Shown: piece after piece, positions 21,662-29,760 of the stretch | How positions within the stretch are numbered: position 1 is the first letter of the stretch | Layout: the number at the start of each line of letters is the position of its first letter | DNA from: an uncultured Eubacteriales bacterium | GTDB lineage: Bacteria > Bacillota > Clostridia > Peptostreptococcales > Anaerovoracaceae | NCBI GenBank assembly: GCA_949286985.1 | Contig: CASEEM010000023.1 | Span: 1 to 35,255 of the forward strand | DNA: 35,255 nt | Reading direction: 5' to 3' | Program-made: the position numbers and the translations under genes | The notes under the pieces: model-generated | What the model was told of the DNA's origin: nothing | Database searches by the model: none | What the model saw: only the letters and a program-made list of their open reading frames with translations

Positions 21662-22963
21662 ATGTTGCATTTTCTGGTCAGTAATGATGACGGCATCGAG
21701 GCGGCAGGTATCCGTGCGCTCGTGCGCGCCCTCGCCGCCCGCGGCGAGGTCAGCGTCTACGCCCCGGCCGGCCAGCAGTCCGGCAAATCCCAGGCGTTGA
21801 CGCTGGACCGGCCCCTTCGTGCGGAGAGCCGGGTGATGGAAGGGGCCGCGCGCGCTTATGCCATCGACGGGACACCGGCCGACTGCGTCAAATTCGGCAT
21901 CCAGCACCTCCGGAAGGAAGGCTGTGACCCGGATTATGTCATCACGGGCATCAACATGGGATATAACATCGGCATGGATGTCCTCTATTCCGGCACGGTC
22001 GCTGGAGCGACGGAGGGAGCGCTCGCAGGATACCCGTCCATCGCCCTTTCCGTCGGCGCGAAGGACGCCGCGAATTTCGATTATCTCCTCGACTGCATCC
22101 CGGAGCTCCTCGAGCAGGCGAAGACGCTCCCGGCGGGCGTGATGCTCAATGTCAATGCGCCGGATCTTCCGCGCTTCGAGATGAAGGGGACGAAGATCGT
22201 CGGCTGCGGCGGACTCGGCTTCGATGATTCCTTCCTCCCGCATGAAGAGGAAGAGGATGCTTATCAGTACAGCAGCGACCTCCGCGAGCAGGAGGAGGCG
22301 GAGGAGGAGGTCGACCGTATGGCCGTTGCCGACGGTTATGCGACCGTCACGCCGCTCCGCGCGGACCGTGTCGCGTACGATGTCCTGGCGGAGCTCCGTC
22401 AGCTGACGGACGCGAGACCGGTCATCGTGTTTACGGATGTCCAGACGGACATCATGGAAGCGCTTCCGCGCCTCGCACGCGTGCGGGAACGCATTCTCTC
22501 CCTTGCGCTGGCCGCGCGGGCTCTCGAGATCCCGGTTCTCGTGACGGAGCAGTACGGCGAACGGCGAAGCCGCATCTGGGGCGAGCTGCAGGCGGCGCTC
22601 CATGAATATGATAAGATGGAGAAGCTCGTCAAGCTCGAGTTCGATATGACGGAGGCGCCGGCCTTCGAGAAGAAGATGAACTGCTATCCGAAGGAAAAGA
22701 TGTTCCTCCTCGCCGGAACAGAGGCGCATACCTCCGTCCTTCTCACGGCCGAGGGACTCCGCGCGAAGGGTTATCCGGTCACCGTCCTCACAGACTGCAT
22801 CGCTTCGAGGGAGGAAGAGGATGCGGAGACGGCGAAGAGAGCGATGCGCGAGCTCGGCTGCCGGATGGAGACGAGCGAGACGTATCTTTACCGCCTGGCG
22901 AAGAGCACCGCAACGGCGGAATGCCGCGCGCTTGACGAAATCTATGCGCCGCCGGCGGAATAA
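21662..22963 (+). CDS. SurE-type nucleotidase fused to an isochorismatase-like domain lacking its nucleophilic Cys
   Basis: A 433-residue two-domain protein. Residues 1 to about 248 are SurE, a metal-dependent 5'/3'-nucleotidase or survival protein: metal-binding SNDDGI (7-12), GTPADCVKFGI near 70, TGINMGYNIGMDVLYSGTVA near 95-114, and the C-terminal VTPLRADRVAYDVL. An acidic linker insertion (HEEEEDAYQY...EEAEEEVD) lies near 195-220. Residues about 252-433 match the isochorismatase/cysteine-hydrolase fold: VFTDVQ with the catalytic Asp, LEIPVLVTEQYG, the conserved Lys in MEKLVKLEF, and GTEAHTSVLLTAEGL. There the usual Cys of AHVCV is Ser358. So the second domain may be inactive, binding-only, or Ser-dependent. 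AGGAGG precedes the ATG, 12 bases after the MocR gene. Confidence 0.85.
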   Translation: MLHFLVSNDDGIEAAGIRALVRALAARGEVSVYAPAGQQSGKSQALTLDRPLRAESRVMEGAARAYAIDGTPADCVKFGIQHLRKEGCDPDYVITGINMGYNIGMDVLYSGTVAGATEGALAGYPSIALSVGAKDAANFDYLLDCIPELLEQAKTLPAGVMLNVNAPDLPRFEMKGTKIVGCGGLGFDDSFLPHEEEEDAYQYSSDLREQEEAEEEVDRMAVADGYATVTPLRADRVAYDVLAELRQLTDARPVIVFTDVQTDIMEALPRLARVRERILSLALAARALEIPVLVTEQYGERRSRIWGELQAALHEYDKMEKLVKLEFDMTEAPAFEKKMNCYPKEKMFLLAGTEAHTSVLLTAEGLRAKGYPVTVLTDCIASREEEDAETAKRAMRELGCRMETSETYLYRLAKSTATAECRALDEIYAPPAE

Positions 22964-23153
22964 GTTGTGCGGGCGGATTCGTCAGACGGTTCGGAGCAGA
23001 GTCTGCTCAGAGCAGAGGGAAAGATTAAAATTTTAACAGAAGAAAAATTTTAATTACTTGTGGCAATGCGGCGCCTGAAATGGTAAGATTAGCAAGTATT
23101 GTCTGAATTTTGCGGCTATTGATCTTTGAATCATTGCAATAAAGGAGAACATA

Positions 23154-24386
23154 ATGAATAACAGCAAACGTTGGTTGTACCTGGGCATTGGGACCTTGGT
23201 CCTCCTGTTCCTCGGCCTGATCTACGCATGGTCCATCTTCCGCGATCCGTTCGCAGCGCAGTTTGACACCTGGACGGTTTCGCAGATGTCGATGAACTTC
23301 ACCATCTCGATGACGATGTTCTGCCTCGGCGGCTTCTTCGGCGGTCTCGCCGGCAAGAAGCTCGGTGTCAAGGTCCGCGTCCTCATCTCGGCGGCCCTGC
23401 TCTTCATCGGCTTCTTCATGGTTTCGACGCTCGATCCGGCCGATCCGAGCGGCTCGCTCATGAAGCTCTACATCTTCTACGGATGCTTCGGTGGCTTCGG
23501 TGTCGGCTTCGGTTATAATGCCGTCCTCACGTCGACGAACAAGTGGTTCCCGGACAAGGTCGGGCTGGCGAGCGGCATCCTCCTGATGGGCTTCGGCCTC
23601 GGCGGCCTCGCCCTTTCGGGCATCGTCAATACGATGATTGCAGCACACGATGTCTTCTGGGCATTCCGCATGCTCGCCTTCATCACGGCCATCGTCCTCG
23701 CCGTCGGTGCAGTCATCCTGAAGGCGCCGAAGGAGAGCGACCTTGCCGGTGCCGGCGGCAGCGGTGAGACGGAGGTCAAGCAGGTCCATGATTATACGCC
23801 GGGCGAGATGCTTCGCACGTCGCGCTTCTGGCTCTTCCTCTTCTGGGCGATCTTCCTGAACTCGGCCGGTCTCCTCGTCATCAACAGCGCAGCCAATATC
23901 TCGATGATGTACGGCGGTTCGGCTGTTCTCGGCATGATCGTTTCGCTCTTTAACGGTGCGGGACGTATTGTTGCCGGCAACAACTTCGACCGCATGGGAC
24001 GCCGCATGAGCACGCTCCTGAACGGCGGCTTCATACTCATCGCCAGCGTTCTTCTCATCCTCGGCGCGATGACGAGCTCCCTCATCCTCGTCGTTATCGG
24101 TCTCATCTTTGTCGGTCTCGGCTACGGCGGCACGCCGACGCTCTCTTCGGCTTATGTCAATGTCGCCTTCGGTCCGAAGAATTATCCGGCCAACTTCGGA
24201 ATCATCAACTTCTCGCTGATTCCGGCTTCGCTCATCGGTCCGAACATCTCGGCGGCTCTCGTCGAGTCCTCGGGCGATTATACGACGAGCTTCTATGCGC
24301 TCCTCGCCTTCACGGTCATCTCGTTCGTTCTCTGGGTCTTCCTGAACGGTGCGAGCAAGAAGAGCGACAACGAGGGCTTCCGTTAA
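23154..24386 (+). CDS. MFS transporter, oxalate/formate antiporter (OFA) family
   Basis: A 410-residue protein with twelve predicted membrane segments. The OFA signature is clear: N-terminal LGLIYAWSIFRDPF, then TISMTMFCLGGFFGGLAGKKLG, GCFGGFGVGFGYNAVLTSTNKWFPDKVGLASGI (in parts) and the second-half MFS motif NGAGRIVAGNNFDRMGRR. Members exchange carboxylates such as oxalate/formate or move other monocarboxylates; the substrate cannot be told. The C-terminal tail is short and charged (SKKSDNEGFR). AAAGGAG precedes ATG 23154. The 190 bases upstream are AT-rich but without a promoter I would defend. A terminator follows at 24458, so it is monocistronic. Confidence 0.9.
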   Translation: MNNSKRWLYLGIGTLVLLFLGLIYAWSIFRDPFAAQFDTWTVSQMSMNFTISMTMFCLGGFFGGLAGKKLGVKVRVLISAALLFIGFFMVSTLDPADPSGSLMKLYIFYGCFGGFGVGFGYNAVLTSTNKWFPDKVGLASGILLMGFGLGGLALSGIVNTMIAAHDVFWAFRMLAFITAIVLAVGAVILKAPKESDLAGAGGSGETEVKQVHDYTPGEMLRTSRFWLFLFWAIFLNSAGLLVINSAANISMMYGGSAVLGMIVSLFNGAGRIVAGNNFDRMGRRMSTLLNGGFILIASVLLILGAMTSSLILVVIGLIFVGLGYGGTPTLSSAYVNVAFGPKNYPANFGIINFSLIPASLIGPNISAALVESSGDYTTSFYALLAFTVISFVLWVFLNGASKKSDNEGFR

Positions 24387-24457
24387 AAGGCAGCCGCCGC
24401 TTCGCACAGCCGAAGGCGGGCCTGTCAAGTTCTTGAATAATGAAGTGAATGTAAAGC

Positions 24458-24500
24458 ACGCCTCGCGGGCACCGGTCACTCGGTCCTGCGGGGCGTTTTT
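24458..24500 (+). terminator. Terminator after the OFA transporter gene
   Basis: A 12-base imperfect stem ACGCCTCGCGGG/CCTGCGGGGCGT with an inner ACCG/CGGT hairpin, followed by TTTTT, 72 bases after the stop codon. Confidence 0.8.
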
Positions 24501-24699
24501 CGCGGAAAAGGCGCGGGCGCTGCTCTGTATTTTCTCGGACCGCGGTATACGATACTGAGTGTGCCGTCCGGGCGGTGAAGTTCGAAACGCTCCGAACATT
24601 AAAACGAGGCGATGCGGGTATTCTTCGGAAAATTCGCAAGAAACCGCAAATTTCTTCGATTTTGACCTGCCGTGGGCGGCTTTTGTGACGGGTTCGCGG

Positions 24700-24727
24700 T
24701 TGACTTTGTTCCTTGCTGTGATACATT
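24700..24727 (+). promoter_or_regulatory. Promoter of the purine operon
   Basis: TTGACT (24700-24705), a 16-base spacer and TACATT (24722-24727), 52 bases before the purE start. No purine or PRPP riboswitch fold is recognisable in the short leader. A CCGAACATT motif like a half PurR box lies at 24592-24600, too far upstream to interpret. Confidence 0.6.
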
Positions 24728-24779
24728 AAAATTAGTTTCACAATGGGATTTTATCGGACTCTCGGAAGGAGGAGATACC

Positions 24780-25277
24780 ATGAAAAAAGTAGCAGTTATC
24801 ATGGGCAGCGACAGCGATCTGCCTATTGTAGAGAAGTGCATTCTGGAGCTCAAGCGTTACGGCATTCCGACGGAGGTTCATGTCTATTCGGCACACCGCA
24901 CGCCGGACGAGGCCATCGGCTTCGCAAAGGCCGCGGAGGAGAACGGCTTCGGCGTCATCATTTCGGCAGCGGGCAAGGCAGCCCATCTCGGCGGCGTCCT
25001 GGCAGCGAACACGGTGCTTCCGGTCATCGGCATTCCGATCAAGGCTTCGGCGCTCGAGGGCGTGGATGCTCTCCTTTCGACGGTGCAGATGCCTCCGGGG
25101 ATACCGGTTGCGTCGCTCGCTATCGACGGAGCGAAGAATGCGGCCATCTTTGCGGCAGAGATCCTCGCTGTTTCCGATCCGGAACTGAATAAGAAGCTGT
25201 GGGAGGAGCGCCGCAAAGCGCACGATAATGTTATTGAGAAGGACCGCGCGGTCAGCGAGAAGTATCGGGAGGAATAA
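24780..25277 (+). CDS. purE: N5-carboxyaminoimidazole ribonucleotide mutase (PurE, class I type)
   Basis: A 165-residue enzyme of IMP synthesis that forms CAIR. The substrate loop GSDSDLPIVEKC starts at residue 9, YSAHRTPDEA lies near 40, SAAGKAAHLGGVLAANT near 67-83 holds the catalytic His, and QMPPGIPVASLAIDGAKNAA near 104-123 closes the octamer interface. The length and HLxGxLA pattern favour class I PurE, which normally needs PurK; no purK is in this window. AAGGAGG precedes ATG 24780. It is the first gene of the cluster and its stop lies one base before the purF start. Confidence 0.95.
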   Translation: MKKVAVIMGSDSDLPIVEKCILELKRYGIPTEVHVYSAHRTPDEAIGFAKAAEENGFGVIISAAGKAAHLGGVLAANTVLPVIGIPIKASALEGVDALLSTVQMPPGIPVASLAIDGAKNAAIFAAEILAVSDPELNKKLWEERRKAHDNVIEKDRAVSEKYREE

Positions 25278-25278
25278 A

Positions 25279-26718
25279 GTGAACGAACTCCATGAAGAAT
25301 GCGGCGTATTCGGTATCATTGCGCCGGACAATTATGAAATCGGGCGAACGGTCTATTACGGACTTTTCGCACTTCAGCACCGCGGCCAGGAGAGCTGCGG
25401 CATCGTCGTCAACGATGACGGCGTCTTCACGTCGCACAAGGACCTCGGCCTCGTCAACGATGTTTTTGACAACAGCACGCTGGCGAGCCTGGGCGAGGGT
25501 CATATGGCCATCGGTCATGTCCGCTACGGCACGACGGGCAAGAATGAGCGCGCCAATGCGCAGCCGATCATGGTGAACCACATCAAGGGCAGCCTCTCGC
25601 TCGCGCATAACGGTAATATTATCAATTCGTTCGAGCTCCGCAAGCAGTTCGAGATGGAGGGCTCCATCTTCCGCTCGACGAGTGACACGGAGGTCATCGC
25701 ATATCTCATCACGAAGGAGCGCCTGAAGTCCGATTCCATCGAGGAAGCGGTGAACCGCGCGATGTACAAGATCAAGGGCGCCTATTCGCTCCTCCTCATG
25801 TCGCCGACCAAGCTGATCGCGGCACGCGACCCGCACGGCTTCCGTCCGCTTTGCTACGGCGTCCGCGATGACGGTTCCATCGTCATCGCCTCCGAGAGCT
25901 GCGCTCTCAATGCGGTTTCGGCGAAATTCGTCCGCGACATCGAGCCGGGTGAGATCGTCGTCTTCGATAAAGACGGTATCCGCTCGAACCGCGACCACTG
26001 CGGCACGGAGGAGAAGCACATCTGCATCTTCGAATATATTTATTTCGCGCGTCCGGACTCCGTCATCGACGGCATCTCCGTCCACGCGGCCCGCGTTCGC
26101 GCCGGTCATGCGCTCGCGAAGGATTATCCGGTCGATGCGGATATCGTCATCGGCGTTCCGGATTCCGGTCTCGATGCAGCCATCGGATACTCGAGAGAAT
26201 CGGGCATCCCGTACGGCATCGGCTTCATCAAGAATAAATATATCGGCCGCACGTTCATCGCCCCGGGACAGGAACAGCGCGAGAACATGGTCAATATTAA
26301 GCTCAATGTCATCGAAGAGAATATCCGCGGCAAGCGCATCGTCATGGTCGACGATTCCGTCGTCCGCGGAACGACCTCGAAGAACATCGTCGCGAAGCTT
26401 CGCGCAGCCGGAGCCAAGGAGGTCCACCTCAGACTGGCAGCGCCGGCATTCACCGATGAATGCTTCTACGGCACGGATATTTCGGATAAGTCGCAGCTCA
26501 TCGCGAACAATCACACGCTGGATGAGATTCGCGACATCATCGGCTGCGATACGCTCGGCTACCTGAAGGTCGAACGCCTTCCGGAACTGATTGAGCGCGA
26601 CGATGAGAAGGGTTATTGCAGCGCATGCTTCGGCGGAGGATATCCGGCCGGCCGTGCAGCCTCCGGCAAGTTCAAATTCGAGCAAAAGCTGAGTGAGAAG
26701 ATCAAGAAGGAGAACTAA
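25279..26718 (+). CDS. purF: Amidophosphoribosyltransferase
   Basis: A 479-residue enzyme that makes phosphoribosylamine from PRPP and glutamine, the first step of purine synthesis. The start is GTG 25279; Cys8 in HEECGVFGI becomes the N-terminal nucleophile after removal of a seven-residue propeptide. The glutaminase domain shows FALQHRGQESCGI and HVRYGTTG. The phosphoribosyltransferase domain shows the PRPP motif VMVDDSVVRGTTS near 355-367. Cysteines in KHICIFEYIYFARPDS and near the C-terminus in YCSACFGG fit the [4Fe-4S]-containing Bacillus-type enzyme, which is oxygen-sensitive. GGGAGG in the purE end serves as ribosome site; spacing to purM is one base. Confidence 0.96.
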   Translation: MNELHEECGVFGIIAPDNYEIGRTVYYGLFALQHRGQESCGIVVNDDGVFTSHKDLGLVNDVFDNSTLASLGEGHMAIGHVRYGTTGKNERANAQPIMVNHIKGSLSLAHNGNIINSFELRKQFEMEGSIFRSTSDTEVIAYLITKERLKSDSIEEAVNRAMYKIKGAYSLLLMSPTKLIAARDPHGFRPLCYGVRDDGSIVIASESCALNAVSAKFVRDIEPGEIVVFDKDGIRSNRDHCGTEEKHICIFEYIYFARPDSVIDGISVHAARVRAGHALAKDYPVDADIVIGVPDSGLDAAIGYSRESGIPYGIGFIKNKYIGRTFIAPGQEQRENMVNIKLNVIEENIRGKRIVMVDDSVVRGTTSKNIVAKLRAAGAKEVHLRLAAPAFTDECFYGTDISDKSQLIANNHTLDEIRDIIGCDTLGYLKVERLPELIERDDEKGYCSACFGGGYPAGRAASGKFKFEQKLSEKIKKEN

Positions 26719-26719
26719 G

Positions 26720-27757
26720 ATGAAAAGTCAGAGCGAGAGCTACAGAAAGGCAGGCGTCGATATCACGAGCGGTTACCGCGCGGTCGAGCTCATGAAGGAA
26801 CACGTCGCCCGCACGATGGTATTCGGCAACACGGCGCCGGTCGGCGGATTCGGCGGACTGTTCCAGCCGGATCTCACCGGCATGAAGGAGCCGGTCCTCG
26901 TCAGCGGTACGGACGGCGTCGGCACGAAGCTGCGTCTTGCCGTCCTCATGGATAAGCATGATACGATCGGCGTCGACTGCGTCGCCATGTGCGTCAATGA
27001 CATCCTCTGCGTCGGAGCGAAGCCGCTCTTCTTCCTCGATTACATCGCCTGCGGCAAGAACGTCCCGGAGCAGATCGCCGAGATCGTTTCCGGCGTCGCG
27101 GACGGCTGCGTCCAGTCAGAGTGCGCCCTTATCGGCGGAGAGACGGCCGAGATGCCGGGCTTCTATCCGGAGGACGAATATGACCTCGCCGGCTTTGCCG
27201 TCGGCATCGTCGACAAGAGCAAGGTCATCGACATCGAGAAGGTCACGGCCGGTGATGTCATCATCGGACTCTCCTCCTCGGGGATCCACTCGAACGGCTA
27301 TTCCCTCGTCCGCAAGGTCTTCGACGTCGAGAATGCCGATCTTTCGGTGCGCCCTGAGGAACTCGGCGGCAAGACTCTCGGCGAAGCCCTGCTCGCCCCG
27401 ACCAAGATCTACGTCAAGCCGGTCCTGGCTCTCATGAACGAAATTGAGCCGCATGCCATCATGCATATCACAGGCGGCGGTTTCTATGAGAACGTTCCGC
27501 GCGCCATTCCGGACGGCCGCTGCGCCCGCATCCACAAGGATCAGATCGACACCCCGGCCATCTTCCGCCTCCTCGCGAAGGAAGGCGACATCCCGGAACG
27601 CGACATGTACAATACCTATAACATGGGCGTCGGCATGACCGTCGTCGTTGCGAAAGAGGACGCGCCGCGCGCACTCGAGATCCTCGCAGAGGCCGGCGAG
27701 AAAGCCATGGTCATCGGCGAGATCGTCGACGGCGAAGACAAGGTCGAGCTCGTCTAG
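26720..27757 (+). CDS. purM: Phosphoribosylformylglycinamidine cyclo-ligase (AIR synthetase)
   Basis: A 345-residue ATP-dependent enzyme that closes the imidazole ring to AIR. Typical segments are KAGVDITSGYRAVELMK at residues 8-24, FGGLFQPDLTGMKEPVLVSG, TDGVGTKLRLA near 70-80, VDCVAMCVNDILCVGAKPLF near 93-112, GGETAEMPGFY near 144-154, GLSSSGIHSNGYSLVRKV near 186-203, and HITGGGFYENVPRA near 247-260. Length is standard. AAGGAG of the purF 3' end provides the ribosome site and the genes are one base apart. Confidence 0.96.
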   Translation: MKSQSESYRKAGVDITSGYRAVELMKEHVARTMVFGNTAPVGGFGGLFQPDLTGMKEPVLVSGTDGVGTKLRLAVLMDKHDTIGVDCVAMCVNDILCVGAKPLFFLDYIACGKNVPEQIAEIVSGVADGCVQSECALIGGETAEMPGFYPEDEYDLAGFAVGIVDKSKVIDIEKVTAGDVIIGLSSSGIHSNGYSLVRKVFDVENADLSVRPEELGGKTLGEALLAPTKIYVKPVLALMNEIEPHAIMHITGGGFYENVPRAIPDGRCARIHKDQIDTPAIFRLLAKEGDIPERDMYNTYNMGVGMTVVVAKEDAPRALEILAEAGEKAMVIGEIVDGEDKVELV

Positions 27758-27771
27758 TTTCTATGAAAAAA

Positions 27772-27794
27772 CCGCGGCAGGCACCCTGCCGCGG
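27772..27794. terminator. Intra-operon hairpin between purM and purN
   Basis: Perfect ten-base GC-rich stem CCGCGGCAGG/CCTGCCGCGG with loop CAC, followed only by GCTTTA. It sits in the only sizeable gap (63 bases) within purE-F-M-N-D. The weak T-run suggests an attenuator or an mRNA-stabilising hairpin rather than a full stop. Confidence 0.6.
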
Positions 27795-27820
27795 GCTTTA
27801 CATAAGCGGAAAGGATTATC

Positions 27821-28423
27821 ATGATCGAACATCCAAAGGCACGGGTAGCCGTCCTCATCTCGGGCGGCGGCACCAACCTCCAGGCTATCCTGGACAAGGA
27901 ACAGGCCGGCGAGCTTCCGCATGCCGAGATCGCGCTCGTCGTCAGCTCCTCGGAGAAGGCCTACGGGCTCGTCCGTGCGGAGAAGGCCGGCGTCGAAGCC
28001 GTGACGATACGAGGGAAGGATTTCGAAGAGCGCCTGATCGCGCTCCTCGAAGAACGCGAGATCGATCTCATCGTCCTCGCCGGCTTCCTCAAGATTCTGA
28101 GTGCAGACTTCGTGCGCCGTTATCCGAAGCGCATCCTGAATGTCCATCCGTCCCTCATCCCGTCCTTTTGCGGCGACGGCTTTTATGGTCTTCATGTCCA
28201 TGAGGCGGCCCTCGAGTACGGCGTCAAGGTGACAGGAGCGACGGTCCATTTTGTCAATGAAGTCACTGACGGCGGCGAGATCATCGCGCAGAAGGCGGTC
28301 GCCGTCGAAGAGGGCGATACGCCGGAGGTACTTCAGCAGCGTGTCATGAAGGAAGCGGAGCACATTCTCCTGCCGCAGGCGGTGGAGGATGTCGCGCGAG
28401 ACATTGTCGAAAGGAGAGCATAA
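27821..28423 (+). CDS. purN: Phosphoribosylglycinamide formyltransferase (GART, PurN)
   Basis: A 200-residue enzyme that formylates GAR with 10-formyl-THF. The N-terminal phosphate loop is VLISGGGTNLQAI (residues 11-23). The folate and catalytic region is LNVHPSLIPSFCGDGFYGLH with the catalytic His near 108, and HFVNEVTDGGEIIAQ near 144-158 supplies the catalytic Asp. The variant IPSFCGxGFYGLHVHEA is common in Clostridia. GAAAGGA precedes ATG 27821. The stop TAA shares its last base with the purD start (TAATG), so translation is coupled. Confidence 0.95.
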   Translation: MIEHPKARVAVLISGGGTNLQAILDKEQAGELPHAEIALVVSSSEKAYGLVRAEKAGVEAVTIRGKDFEERLIALLEEREIDLIVLAGFLKILSADFVRRYPKRILNVHPSLIPSFCGDGFYGLHVHEAALEYGVKVTGATVHFVNEVTDGGEIIAQKAVAVEEGDTPEVLQQRVMKEAEHILLPQAVEDVARDIVERRA

Positions 28424-29700
28424 TGAAGATTGCAGTGATTGGCGGCGGCGGACGCGAGCATGCCATCATTAAGAGCTTAAAGAAGAGCCCGGAGGTGGAG
28501 AGCATCTACGCGCTTCCTGGGAACGGCGGCATTGCGGAGGATGCGGAATGCATTCCGATCGGTGCCCTCGATCTCGATGAAATCGTGAAATTCGCCAACG
28601 ACGAGGCACTCGATTATGTCGTCGTCGCACCGGACGATCCGCTCGTCATGGGTCTCGTCGACCGCCTGGCAGAGGCGGGCATTCCGGCCTTCGGCCCGAC
28701 GGCGGCCGCTGCTCAGATCGAGGGCAGCAAGGCCTTCGCCAAGGACCTCATGAAGAAGTACGGCATTCCGACGGCGGAATATGAAATTTTCAAGGATGTC
28801 CGCAAGGCGGCAGCCTATGTCGAGGACTGCAAGCTCCCGGTCGTCATTAAGGCGGACGGACTCGCGCTCGGCAAGGGCGTCATCATCGCAAAGACGCGCG
28901 AAGAGGCACGCGAGGGCATCGCGACCATCATGGAGGAGAAGAAATTCGGCTCCAGCGGCGACACGGTCGTCATCGAGGAATTCCTCGAGGGACCGGAAGT
29001 CAGCGTTCTGGCCTTCACGGACGGCAAGACGATGCGCCCGATGGTCTCCTCCATGGACCATAAGCGTGCGCTCGACGGCGATGAGGGTCTCAACACGGGA
29101 GGCATGGGTACGGTTGCCCCGAATCCTTATTACACGAAAGAGATTGCAGACGAGTGCATGAAGCGCATCTTCCTTCCGACGATGCATGCCATGAACGAAG
29201 AGGGCCGCACCTTCCGCGGCTGCCTCTACTTCGGCCTCATGCTGACGAAGGACGGCCCGAAGGTCATCGAATATAACAGCCGCTTCGGCGATCCGGAGAC
29301 GCAGGTCGTTCTCCCGCTCCTCGACGGCGATCTCTTCGAGATCATGCGCGCGACGACGGAAGGACGTCTCGACGAGGTCGACTTCTCCTTCCGCGAGGAA
29401 TCGGCATGCTGCGTCGTCGCGGCGTCGGACGGTTATCCGGTCAGCTACCGCAAGGGCTTCAAGGTCACGCTGCCGAAGGAGCATGATCAGATCTTCATCG
29501 CCGGCACGAAGCTCGGCGAGAAGGACGGCGAGATCTGCCAGCTGACGAGCGGCGGCCGTGTGCTCGGCGTCACCGAGACGGCAGCGACACTGCCGGAGGC
29601 CATCGAGAAGGCGTATGCGAAGCTCGCGGAGGTCCATTTCGAGAATATGTACTACCGCAAGGATATCGGCAAGAGAGCTCTCGAGGCATTGAGCGAATAA
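28423..29700 (+). CDS. purD: Phosphoribosylamine-glycine ligase (GAR synthetase)
   Basis: A 425-residue ATP-grasp enzyme that joins glycine and phosphoribosylamine. Visible are the N-terminal VIGGGGREHAIIKSL (residues 5-19), YVVVAPDDPLVMGLVDRL near 67-84, the ATP-grasp KADGLALGKGVIIAKT near 143-158, EEFLEGPEVSVLAFTDG near 186-202, GGMGTVAPNPYY near 226-237 and EYNSRFGDPETQVVLPLL near 282-299. Length is normal. GAAAGGAG in the purN end serves as ribosome site; the start overlaps the purN stop by one base. In many Firmicutes purH sits between purN and purD; it is absent here. Confidence 0.96.
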   Translation: MKIAVIGGGGREHAIIKSLKKSPEVESIYALPGNGGIAEDAECIPIGALDLDEIVKFANDEALDYVVVAPDDPLVMGLVDRLAEAGIPAFGPTAAAAQIEGSKAFAKDLMKKYGIPTAEYEIFKDVRKAAAYVEDCKLPVVIKADGLALGKGVIIAKTREEAREGIATIMEEKKFGSSGDTVVIEEFLEGPEVSVLAFTDGKTMRPMVSSMDHKRALDGDEGLNTGGMGTVAPNPYYTKEIADECMKRIFLPTMHAMNEEGRTFRGCLYFGLMLTKDGPKVIEYNSRFGDPETQVVLPLLDGDLFEIMRATTEGRLDEVDFSFREESACCVVAASDGYPVSYRKGFKVTLPKEHDQIFIAGTKLGEKDGEICQLTSGGRVLGVTETAATLPEAIEKAYAKLAEVHFENMYYRKDIGKRALEALSE

Positions 29701-29760
29701 TTGCGGGACTGCTTCAAGCGAAGAGAGAACGCTTTTCACAGGGAGAACAAGGAGAAGAGC

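Noticed and set aside
20255..22729. An 824-codon minus-strand frame opposite the MocR and SurE-fusion genes
   Set aside because: Same cause; both sense genes have clear family motifs and ribosome sites.
24585..24602. CTCCGAACATTA, resembling a Bacillus PurR box, upstream of purE
   Set aside because: Only one half-site fits, it lies about 100 bases upstream of the likely -35, and no proper inverted partner is seen; chance is a fair explanation.
24728..24779. Possible purine or PRPP riboswitch in the purE leader
   Set aside because: The leader is only about 45 bases long and shows no conserved riboswitch core.
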